A program made the translations under genes and the position numbers. The notes under the pieces were generated by a model. That model did not search any database and was not told the DNA's origin. It worked only from the letters and a program-made list of their open reading frames with translations. From Phaeosaccion multiseriatum (taxonomy: Eukaryota > Ochrophyta, other classes), in NCBI GenBank assembly GCA_965112735.1, contig OZ218954.1, positions 2,294,001 through 2,358,000 of the forward strand: a DNA stretch of 64,000 bases. Reading direction: 5' to 3'. This document shows positions 9,520 through 19,562 of this stretch, one piece after another (positions within the stretch are counted from its first letter, which is position 1; every line of letters starts with the position of its first letter).

Positions 9520-9936
9520 TCACAGGAGCGTCAAGCCGTTGAGCACTCCGGCGTCTCGCTGCTGCGGCGAGAGGATACCCGCCGAAAGAACCTCTCCTGT
9601 TGAGAGGGACACGGTGGCGGCCTCACCTGCAAGGGCTGCAGGCCAATAAGCTTTTTAGATAAGAGTTTCGGCACATGGCAAAACAACACAGAACCGAAAG
9701 TGAGAGTTCACTTTGGAAAAAGGACCCAGCCACACCTGGACACATCGCCCCGATCAGTCCATCGGCGGTCAGAACGAAGCCGTTGAGTTGATGCATGGAG
9801 GGCTGCGAGGCTGTGTGTGAGGAGGGCGGGGAGGGCACACATTCATATTCCTCCTCCGTCTCTAAACTGTGCGAGTACAACTCAATCTCCTCGCGCAGCC
9901 CTCACCTCCCGCCGCGCCCGATGAAAAGCGCACCAT
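9520..9936 (-). CDS. Small hypothetical protein, 3 exons (tentative)
   Basis: The model is ATG at 9936, exon 1 9936-9906, exon 2 9810-9736, exon 3 9626-9520. Splice phases agree and each border is GT-AG. The product is short: MVRFSSGAAG, then MHQLNGFVLTADGLIGAMC, then EAATVSLSTGEVLSAGIL and a stop. Uncharged and glycine-rich, with no recognised domain. It is head-to-head with the JmjC gene, the start codons 91 bases apart. It may continue into the blocks at 8804-9500. Confidence 0.4.
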
Positions 9937-10027
9937 ACTGTCCCGCACTCTCTCCACGCCGGGACCGCTCTTCCGAGAGCCGCAGCGGTGCCTCTCCCCC
10001 CCAGCCCCGGAGTCGGATCCGCCTCGG
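9937..10027. promoter_or_regulatory. Short divergent intergenic region
   Basis: 91 bases separate the modelled ATGs of the small minus-strand gene and the plus-strand JmjC gene. If both starts are right, the two genes share a promoter or have transcription starts that overlap. Confidence 0.35.
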
Positions 10028-13000
10028 ATGCCACTGTTGGCAACAACTTTGCCCACGATGGAGCGCGTGGTGAAGGCGGCGCTTAAGCGGGAGAACGACG
10101 AATGGACACCGTGTCGTAGCAGGCTTCCGGCTGAAAGCATGGTTCCGCTTGTATGTAGTCTTGTTCATCGTGAGGGGAGAGGGGGGTCCGATTTCCCCGC
10201 GCAAAGATCAAAAGTAAAGATGCACAAGAAGTGGAAACTGAAACTAGACCCTACATAGATCCCCACCCCGCGCTGTGATCGCGTACTGTGGCCTCATGGC
10301 CTGCTCCACGCATCATCCCTATGGTGGTAAGGCGTGTGCTCACTCTTGGCGCCTCTTTCGTGCCGCCTCCCTCCCCCACTCATCCTTATGCCCATTCTTT
10401 TCTTCTCCCCTTCTTCATTCTCTCTCCCTCTCCTCTCTCTCTCCCTCTTTCCTATCCCTCTCTCCCTCCGTCCTTATGCCCACTCTTTGCATCTTCCCTT
10501 CTTCGTACCCCCTTCTCGCTGCCTCCTTTCTCTCCCTCTCCCTCTCCCTCTCTCCGGCCATTCTCTCTCTCCCTCTCTCTCTGTCTCTGTCTGTCTGTCT
10601 CTGTCTCTGTCGTGTGCAGTGGAGCCGCAGGGCAACTCGTGGATGGTGCAGGCTACCCCCAGCTGCCGCCCCTCCGGCCTCGGCCTGCTCCACTCGCACA
10701 TGTCCGACGCCCTCATGCTCGAGTTGTTGGCGCACTTCCCAGGCCCCGATCTCGCGCGTCTTGCGGCTGTGAGTAAAGGTGAGTCTTTGATTGATGCTGA
10801 TTTTACAGGCGCGTACTGTGGGGGGCGTAGGAAGGCCGTGAAAAGGGGGAGCTAACGTTCTCCTCTGTTCTTTGTGTGCACTCTCCTTCCGCGACCCGCC
10901 GTCTCGTGTTCCCGTCAGCGTTCTACGTCTTCTCAAATTTTGACGATCTGTGGAAGAACCTGGCCCTTCTCGAGCTGCAGCTTCAGGTCAGTGGGATGTG
11001 AGGGCCGCAACATTTGAGAAACAAGGAGAATTTTTCCCCTGTTGCTCACAAGGAGGGCTGTATCTGATCGCTCGCCCTTGCCCGCATCTCAACCAAACCG
11101 CTTTGCGTAGATGGACCAGCGCAACTGCTCCAGCTCCTCTGGCGACCCTGACACAGCCCCTCCAGTGCCCCTGACTCTGCGCACTGCCGCAACCCCATGG
11201 ATGGGCACGAGCTGGAAGGAGACCTACAGGCTATACGTGCGCCACGCAGGAGCCGGCAGAACCTGTCCAGAGAGAGAGACGGGAGACGGCGAGGCCCGGG
11301 CTGCTGCTGACGCTGAAGGGACAGGGGCTGAGCCGCGCTCCCGCCCCCCCATCGCTGTGCGGGGCTTTTACTCCGACTTGCTGTATCAACCCTTCCTGTG
11401 CTCCACCTACGGCATCCAGGAGGAGTGGCTGACGCGGCGGAATGTTGACATCCGAGGCGGGATCGATGCCGAGACGTTCAGGTGAGTGAGAGGGGACACG
11501 ACCTGCGACGGTTGGTTCTCCATACAGCTAACTAACCTGGAATTTGTATCCATCATGCCATGGGGAGAGTCGCCTCTCGCCTACACACGGGTCGAACTCG
11601 TAAGCACCTGCCTGCCCGAGCACCAGGCCTTGATCAATCATTCGTTGGCATGTGTGCTGCCCTTCGCTTTCCCTCGATGATCATCCACCCTTTGACGGCA
11701 GGCGGGAGTACGAGGTGCCCAACACGCCCGTGGTGCTCACTGACTTGGTGACGCGATGGCCAGCCTTTGGAAAGTGGTCCAAGCAGCACTTCAGAGACGA
11801 GTACGGGGAGGTTCCCTTCCACGCCAACGGGTAAGGCAGGAAAGAAACATGCGCCGCACAAGGAAGGGAGGGTTGGTCGACGAAATGGGTGTGTGGTACG
11901 AAGTGACGGCTGTGTGCAGAGGGGCGGAGGGGTTTTGTTCCTTTGCGTCTAGGGAGGTGGAGGTGTTGGTCTTTCATTCTGTCACTTTATGCTCAACTCC
12001 TCCGTAAACCCATGCCACTTCCACGTATAGTCTCTCACCCTCCCTCCCCTCGCACCACTCTCCTGTTGGCCCCTTGCTCTCTCACCCTTCCTTTCACCGC
12101 CCCTGTTGGCCCCTTGCTCCTGCCGCCACTGCGCTTTTTGCTGCACAGAGTGGACTTCCTCATGAAGGACTACATTCGATACGCGGAGGAGACGAGGGAG
12201 GAACAACCCCTCTACATCTTCGACAAAAAGTTCGCCGACAAGGTGCGTAAGTAAGAAAGAGCGGCACGAAGGAAGGAAGGAAGGAAGGACGGGCGGCTGA
12301 CGTGGATCCGATCCGACGATTTATTGTATTGTGTGCGGTGGGGAGCCACTGGACTGAGACTTAAAGGAGGAAGGAAGAAAATGGGGGGCAGGGCGGTGTC
12401 TGTTTTGCTCAAAAAGTACGAGCCACGGCGCCCTCACGCAATCAATCCCTTTGAGCAAACACTTGCTCCTACCCTCCTACCCTCTTATCCCCCTCTGCCT
12501 GCTGTTGCTGCTGCTGCTGCCGCTCCTCCCTCCCTATCTATTCTCGTTAAGGCCCCCGGCCTGGCCCGAGACTACTCCGTCCCCGAGCACTTTTCTGATG
12601 ACTTGTTCAGCCAGCTGGGCCAGAGCCGCCCCGACCATCGCTGGCTCATCGTCGGCCCGACTCTGTCCGGATCCTCCTTCCACATCGACCCCAACTCAAC
12701 GGTGCGTCTTGCCTGCCCCTCTGCCCCTCTGCCCCTCTCTGCCCTGTGTCTGCCCCCCTCCACCCCCCACCTCGCGTCCTCATCTGATCTCTTGTGTCCT
12801 GTCCTCTCCTCATCTGATCTCTTGTGTCTTGTCCTCTCCTCGCCTGATCTCTTGTGTCCTGTCCTCTCCTCATCTGATCTCTTGTGTCCTGTCCTCTCCT
12901 CACCTGATCTCTTGTGTCCTGTCCTCTCCTCATCTGATCTCTTGTGTCTTGTCCTCTCCTCGCCTGATCTCTTGTGTCCTGTCCTCTCCTCATCTGATCT

Positions 13001-14509
13001 CTTGTGTCCTGTCCTCTCCTCACCTGATCTCTTGTGTCCTGTCCTCTCCTCACCTGATCTCTTGTGTCCTGTCCTCTCCTCATCTGATCTCTTGTTCCTC
13101 ATCTGATCTCTTGTGTCCTGTCCTCTCCTCACCTGATCTCTTGTGTCCTGTCCTCTCCTCATCTGATCTCTTCTGTCTTGTCCTGTCCTCATCTGATCTC
13201 TTCTGTCCTGTCCTGTCCTCATCTGATCTCTTCTCTTCTCTTCTGTCCTGTCCTGTCCTGGCTGGTGTCTTCCCCACATGACACTTCCCTCCTCTCACCA
13301 ACACCCCCTCGCACTTCACATACACATATATATATATTGTACATGCACACCCCGGGGGGGCTGTTGGTGGTGCAGTCCGCTTGGAACGCCGTCCTACAGG
13401 GCTCTAAGAAGTGGATCCTCTTCCCCCCCGGGGTCACCCCCCCGGGAGTGCACCCCTCGGCCGACGGGCTGGATCTGGCCACCCCCGTGAGCTGCATGGA
13501 GTGGTTTATGAACTTCTACGACGAGTGCCACCGTAGGCCCGCCAAGCAGAGGCCGCTGGAAGTGGTGGTGCAGGCGGGAGAGATCATCTTCGTACCCAGG
13601 GGATGGTGGCATTGTGTGCTCAACCTGTCATGGTGCGTGTGTGTGTGTGTGTGTGTGTGCGTGTGTGTGTGTGCGTGCGTGTTTGTGTGTGTGTGTGTGT
13701 GTGGGCAGATGGCGACAGCAGGGGCGTGTGGCGTGTGGCGCTTTTCGGTTTTGGGTGGCTCTGATCTCCCCCCGCTCTCTCTACATTGTACATTGTACAT
13801 TGTACATTGTACCCGAAGCTTTTGTTTCGGAGCTGGCCGAGTGGCCCACCCCTGGCGTCCCAGTCTCTTCTCTGAGGATCGGTTTCATCGGTTTCATTCT
13901 CTGGCCCTGCCTTCCCCACTCTTCTCTTACTCCTTGCTTCTTTCCAACACACCCTTTCTCTCTCTCTGTCTATCTATATATGTCTCTCTCTCTGTGTCTG
14001 TGTTTGTTTGTTATCCCTCCCCCTCTCATCGTGTGCTGCGCACCCCCTCTCTTGTGCCCGGGCTGTGCAGGACTGTGGCCATCACGCAGAACTACGTAAG
14101 TCGCGTGAATCTGCTGCCCGTACTGCGCTTCGTGCATGAGAGGAAACACCTTCTGTCCGGCCTACCCGTTGAGGAACGTTCTTCGCTGGGAACTCGCTTC
14201 GTCGAGGCGCTAAAGGCAGGCACGAGGGACGGCAAGGAGGGGAAGGGGGGGAAGGCAGCAGATGGCCATGTTGTTCACTTGGAGCCTGACGTCCGGAGGG
14301 GAGTCGAGGCAGAGCTGGACAAGTGGGAGGAGGAGGAGGGGGAGGAGGAGGAGAAGAAGAGGAAAGGCGGGGAGGCGGAGGGGAGAGGACTTTGGGCCAA
14401 GGCTAAGCGAGCGCTTGATCAAGACGAGGGCCACGAGCACATGGAAAGTAGCGAGGCCGAGGGGGGGGGGGGAGGAGGAGGCTTCAGTTTTGGCTTCGAC
14501 CTCTCCTAA
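10028..14509 (+). CDS. F-box/JmjC-domain (JMJD6-like) dioxygenase, 9 exons
   Basis: Predicted Fe(II)/2-oxoglutarate-dependent hydroxylase or demethylase. Exons: 10028-10169, 10620-10778, 10919-10986, 11111-11481, 11702-11830, 12149-12242, 12552-12701, 13376-13632, 14071-14509; all phases agree. An F-box-like motif spans exons 2-3 (DALMLELLAHFPGPDLARL, then FDDLWKNL). The JmjC fold follows: NTPVVLTDLVTRWPAFGKW, then PLYIFDKKF, the iron ligands His and Asp in SSFHIDP (exon 7), Lys for 2-oxoglutarate in GSKKWILFPP and the distal His in GWWHCVLNLSW (exon 8), and TVAITQNYVS. All catalytic residues are present. The tail is acidic and then Gly-rich (KWEEEEGEEEEKKRK). F-box plus JmjC in this order is known in plant and protist relatives of JMJD6. 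Substrate (histone or other protein) cannot be told. Introns 1 and 7-8 carry CT, 30-bp and GT repeats. Confidence 0.88.
12781..13250 (+). repeat. 30-bp minisatellite in intron 7 of the JmjC gene
   Basis: About 15 copies of a unit like TCATCTGATCTCTTGTGTCC followed by TGTCCTCTCC. The intron separates the exon with the iron-binding HxD motif from the exon with the cosubstrate-binding lysine. A 30-bp period keeps frames open and creates spurious ORFs on both strands. Confidence 0.92.
13633..13702 (+). repeat. (GT)n microsatellite beginning at a 5' splice site
   Basis: Intron 8 of the JmjC gene starts directly with GTGCGTGTGTGT... and continues as a GT repeat for about 70 bases. Confidence 0.85.
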
Positions 14510-14837
14510 CCTAATAACCCAGCCGCAAAAAACAAAGTTCATTTTTTTCTTTTCTTTCTTTTGATGTTTTCTCCTCCTGGTAAAAAATAGAAGTCGCGGG
14601 GGCAGCGGTGCTCGCGGGCAGCAGTGCTACGTGATTACTAAACGATTGTATCAGCACAGAAGTCCGTAATTTGGGCTGGAGTGACCCCAACCACGCCAGC
14701 CACGATGCTGTCAAGAGGTCAGAGGAGAGGAAGGGGGGAGGGGAAGACAAGTCAGGAAAGGGGGGGGGGAGGGTCAGGTGCTGGGGGGCTGCTGCTGCGT
14801 CGCTGGGACCGTGAAAGAGAGAGGATGAGCGCCCCCC

Positions 14838-15285
14838 ACTAAGATGCAGCAGTGGTGAACAATGACATCACTAAGATGCAGCAGTGGTGAACAATGACAT
14901 CACTAAGATGCAGCAGTGGTGAACAATGACATCACTAAGATGCAGCAGTGGTGAACAATGACAACACTAAGATGCAGCAGTGGTGAACAATGACATCACT
15001 AAGATGCAGCAGTGGTGAACAATGACATCACTAAGATGCAGCAGTGGTGAACAATGACAACACTAAGATGCAGCAGTGGTGAACAATGACATCACTAAGA
15101 TGCAGCAGTGGTGAACAATGACATCACTAAGATGCAGCAGTGGTGAACAATGACATCACTAAGATGCAGCAGTGGTGAACAATGACATCACTAAGATGCA
15201 GCAGTGGTGAACAATGACATCACTAAGATGCAGCAGTGGTGAACAATGACATCACTAAGATGCAGCAGTGGTGAACAATGACAAC
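14838..15285 (+). repeat. 32-bp minisatellite, about 14 copies
   Basis: Tandem units CTAAGATGCAGCAGTGGTGA followed by ACAATGACATCA, with ATCA/ACAA variation, fill the spacer between the convergent 3' ends of the JmjC gene (14509) and the multi-pass membrane gene (15377). The rest of 14510-15376 shows a T-rich stretch after the JmjC stop and no gene. Confidence 0.93.
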
Positions 15286-15376
15286 GAACGAGCGCACTCA
15301 CGCAACGTGAGTCCCCGCCCCCAAGGGTCGGCCCTTCCCCCTCCTCGCGGCAGGGCACGCACATACATGCTCGTTC

Positions 15377-15533
15377 TCACCTGGCAAGTTGGGTGGCGAA
15401 GTAGAGACTCCCAAGGGTGACCACGAGGAAGCTGAGTTTCATGCTCAGCCACGAGTTCTGGCTGCCTGCCTTGAGCACAGGCACGTTGGGGCCTCGGACA
15501 AGCAGCAAGTAGAGGAGCACCTGCGTGTGTGCG

Positions 15534-15602
<69 letters not shown>

Positions 15603-16087
15603 GTGTGTGTGTGCGTGTGCACGTGGGCGGGTTAGGTTAGGGTGTGGGTTGTTGTGGCGGGGTGAGGAAACGTCGGTGGTGTCATCACAGGGGTGAGCAG
15701 CAGCGCGTTCACGCAAGCACTCACGCAAGCACTCACGCAAGCACGCACTTACTTCATAACCCGCTTCTATCAAGAGCAGGGTGAGGCAGTGAACAACGAA
15801 GGTTGAGAGGCCGTCCTTCACACTCGTGTTGTTGTACAGCCACTGCACCATGGCCGCGTAGCCGTTGGAGGTGATGACTGCCGCGCACTCCAGCTAGTGG
15901 GCCATGCGTTGCAAGTGAGAAGAAGCGACCGACGCCCCGAGGTAGGGGGGATTGGCACGGGCAGGGGGGAGGGAATGACCGAATCAGGAAAGCAGAGGGG
16001 AAGGAATGACCCAATCAGGAAGGCAGAGCCTCGCAGGAATGCCTGCTGTGTGCTTGCTGGGGCTTGACGAGGGGAAGAAAGCGCGTA

Positions 16088-16127
<40 letters not shown>

Positions 16128-18907
16128 CGTACGCACGTACGCACCCACACACGCGATGGCTGAGGACGGACACTGCAGTGGAAGCCCTCACCGGCCGTCT
16201 CCCTCGCTGCTTTTCTCTCTCTGTGTGTGTGTGACTTGTCCTTCTGACCTTCTCCCTAGTCTGACTCTCTTTCGCCCTCCTTTCCGTCCCTCCTCTCCCG
16301 CCTCTTGGCAGTCCCACCTTGTTCGCCATAATGACAATATCTGCGAAGACTCGCTTCCTCCGCGGCACCATCTTGAACGAGGTCGGCAGCTTGCGATGGA
16401 GCAGCACGTAGTTCACACCGTCCATGTAGGGAATGATCATGGGTCCCCAGAACTCCATGAAGCCCACCATGAGCGCGTTGAGAACCTTCTCAGCACGCGC
16501 CGACCCCACCGTCGACCACAAGGAGTTCGGTGGGCATGAGTGATACACGGCAAGAAGCAAGGATAGAGAGAGAGAAAGAGGGCGAAGAGGGGGGCAGGAG
16601 GATAGAAGGACACAACAGGATGCGGAGTAGAGATGAGCAGCAGCCCTCCTCCTTACGTATCATCCCTCCTCCTTACCTATCATCCCTCCTCATTGCTCAC
16701 CTTCGCTTGAATGGAGAACAGCCCCGCCTGCAATGTGCGCAGGAGAACAGAGTTGAGGCCGATGATGTTGACCATTAACGCCACGCCGCGCGTTGGGTTG
16801 ATGAAGAGATTGAACTGCACGAGGACCCCACACAGGGCCCGCAGGAGAGCGAGCACAAAGACACTGCCGTATATGATGACCTGACGCTCAAAGTCATCCG
16901 CCCCGGCAAAGGTGGGCAGGAGGATCTCCGAAGACAGGATACCTAGTCCCGCAGGGATGAGCACGGGGCCCGACAGCTGTAGCGCAATCCGTACGGCATG
17001 ATTGGGTGCGATGCCCAAGCCCCCCTTCCTGCAGTTGGCCGCTACGGTGGCAATCAGCAGCACCAACAGGGGAGCCCCCCAGCGTGTCCCGCCGGGCGGG
17101 GGCCGTCCCGCCAAGAACAGAATGCAACGGTAGCACGGGTCCAGTAGCGCCAGCGTCACGGATACTCTCCCTCGTAGTACATGACGCCTCTCCAGCACGC
17201 CGACAAGCGTGAGCCATGGCCAGAGCTGCATAAAGAAGCCCCGCAGCGACCCCCAACACACGGCCCAGATGCGCAGTCTCCAGCCGATGGAGTCCCACGA
17301 GTCCACGTAGCATGTCTCTCGATTGAAGACGAGCATGAGGGCGAGCAGAACGCCCCACACGCCCACGAGAATCCCCGCGATGGAGTCGATAGCCACGCAC
17401 CACGCGGACCTGTACAGCGTCACCCACACGGACTCTCTCCTGCCTTTCTTCGGCCTCAAGGAGCCCGACCCTCCTGCCGGGCTGCCGCCTCCCCCGTGCT
17501 TGCCCCCTCCTCCGCTCGCATCCCCCGACCCACCGCTCATAGCGCCCCCAACCCCTTCGAGGGCTCTGAAAGACATTCCCATGTCCTCTTCGTCCAGGAA
17601 TTCGTGCAAGTTTCTCGGGTGCGCCACGGCTCCTCCACTCCGAGCAATCACACTGTCTCTCCTCGAGCCAAAGAGCGCGCTGTCCTTCTCCATCTTCCCG
17701 CTTCGAATCGTGGCGTCGGACTCTGCTGTTGATGCATTTGCCTTTGCTGCGGCAACTACTCCGCTCCCCGATAGGTTCTCGTTGAAGCGTGGGAGCGGAT
17801 TCCCGCTGTCCACGCTCATAGCACGGCTTTTGACTCGCACGAGCACCACCGGCTCCGCTGCTTCATCTCCTTCCTTTTGTGGCAAATTCTGTAACGTCGA
17901 GTCGGAAGTTGGCACAGGATCAAGCCCCGCCCTCGGCTCTGGCACCTGTTCGTGTTGGCCGCGCCCGTCTCCTCTAGGGACCAGCGCCGGCAGATGGACC
18001 GCTTCCAGCGGACCCACGCGACCTTCTTGTGCTTCCCCAACACGCCCACACCCCTCTCTCTGTCCCGCGCTGGCGTTCCCCTCTAGCTCGCTTCTCATCG
18101 ACGTTTCCGAAGCTTTTGTCGCTGGTGGTACGTTGTGCTTCTCTCGAATAGAGTCCGTACCCCTTGGGCATAGCTCTTGCTCTAAAACAGGGTCTTCTCG
18201 TCCGCCTGCGCCCCCCCCCACACTCCCCCCCTCTTGGTCCGAGGCGCAACCATCCGCTTTGTTCGACCTCGCGGAAGTGTTCCCACCGGTGGACTGCAAT
18301 AAGGAGGGGCTGACCTGAGCAATCCCCCCTCTGCGCTCCTCATCCTCACATGTTCGCGCGGAGGCTGGCCCCCCACGCCTTCTCGTCGGAGCCCACGTAT
18401 GAACAGGGGGCAGCGACCCAATGGAGTGCCTCCGCCCTGAGTCCCTGCGGGTCCCATGCCCACGAGAATCTCGACCAGAAGTTTGCAAAGACCGTTTTCT
18501 GCTTGCCGTTCGACGACTGACTCGTGGAGAGTCCTCTAGTCTTCTCGCCGAGCCCATCCCCGGTGGAGCTGCCCGAAGGTTGTCCATCTCGATGACAAGA
18601 TCAGCTGCCATTCCTCGAAGCAAGTCGCCGACTTCTCCCACTTTGAGGGTTATTCGCCGTGTACGCCTCCTTTTTGGCTCTACGTTTTCGTTCCGTCTCT
18701 TCCCATCCTCTCTCTGGCTCGGGGGGCCATCCTTGAACGATAAGGCCCTCCATAAGGTTTTAGCTCCATCGCGGAGAGACCCTTGCTGCGTAGGTATCAT
18801 GTCCCCCTCATCTTCCCCCCCTGCTGGTTTTGGGACCAATTCCCGGCGACCTCCTGCTCCTCCTACTGCTGCTGCTGCGGCTCCTTCTACTGGTGTTGCT
18901 GCTGGTG

Positions 18908-18956
<49 letters not shown>

Positions 18957-19370
18957 TGTTGCTGCTTCTACTGCCGCGGCTGCAGTTTCCCCTTCTGGCT
19001 TATGCTCACCTCCTTCGCCTCTCTCGACTTCTCCCCAAGACACCCACTTGCCGCTAAGGTTGGAAGGGTCTGCCGAGGCGGAAACTTGATCGGAAAGAGG
19101 GGCAAGGGCAATCCTGTTGCTGCTGGTCGCGGCAGCATTCTCAGTGGCGCATCTCGTGACGGAGGCACCAACTAAAAGTCCCGCTTCTTCAGCATTCCCG
19201 TGTCCCGACTCCAGGACAGAGAGGTCGTTGGAAGAGCTTCGCATGCCTGGCGGGAGCAGCAGGTCGGCACCGTCATCTACAGAGTGTTCTCCCCCCCCCG
19301 CCTCCTCCACTGCCGAGGAAGGTACAACCCGCCTCTCTGAGCGGCCCACCTTGCTCAGAAGAAAAGGCAT
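15377..19370 (-). CDS. Uncharacterised multi-pass membrane protein with long disordered N-terminus, 4 exons
   Basis: Exons 19370-16701, 16485-16318, 15893-15753 and 15520-15377 give about 1040 residues with consistent phase. The first ~630 residues are low complexity (Ala, Gly, Ser, Arg rich, with a CTG-repeat-encoded Ala run near 18900) and probably disordered. The C-terminal ~400 residues hold hydrophobic segments, including [93 protein letters not shown] and [13 protein letters not shown], so about eight membrane spans. I recognise no family. A GTGAGA also follows the last sense codons, so a further 3' exon is possible but no acceptor is apparent. It is head-to-head with SDHA. Confidence 0.65.
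15530..15622 (+). repeat. (GT)n microsatellite
   Basis: About 90 bases of GT/GC dinucleotides at the 3' end of intron 3 of the multi-pass membrane gene. On the coding strand it is a CA repeat running into the acceptor. Confidence 0.9.
16082..16146 (+). repeat. (ACGC)n microsatellite
   Basis: A CGTACGCACGCACGCACG-type tetranucleotide run inside intron 2 of the multi-pass membrane gene. Confidence 0.85.
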
Positions 19371-19562
19371 ACTCCCCGTGGATGGGGGGGAAAGTGGGAG
19401 GGAAAAAGAAGGAGATGGAGAGGGAGAGAAAGACGTTGCAGAAATTACTTACGTACCCTTACGTGTGTGAATCAGCTTTCGTTCGCTGTGCTGTCGGCGC
19501 TCTGGCCCATTCTCCCTCTCTCTCTCTCTCCTTATCTCCCTTCAACTACATTGAGGCTTACC
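19371..19562. promoter_or_regulatory. Bidirectional promoter region: membrane protein / SDHA
   Basis: 192 bases separate the two divergent ATGs. It is purine-rich on the membrane-gene side and contains a CTCTCTCTCTCTC stretch just before the SDHA start. No clear TATA box. Confidence 0.5.

Noticed and set aside
12572-13325. Minus-strand ORFs rich in Asp, Arg and Gly over the 30-bp repeats
   Set aside because: A 30-bp repeat without stops produces them. The plus-strand exons flanking it join perfectly as JmjC exons.
14838-15285. CRISPR-like array of ~32-bp units
   Set aside because: Units are directly adjacent with no spacers; a minisatellite.
15630-15655. Telomere-like GGTTAGGTTAGGG
   Set aside because: Only two short units inside an intron next to a GT repeat; not a telomeric array.
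15377-17450. Bestrophin or CLC-type channel identity for the multi-pass protein
   Set aside because: None of the signature motifs of those families is visible, so no family name was given.
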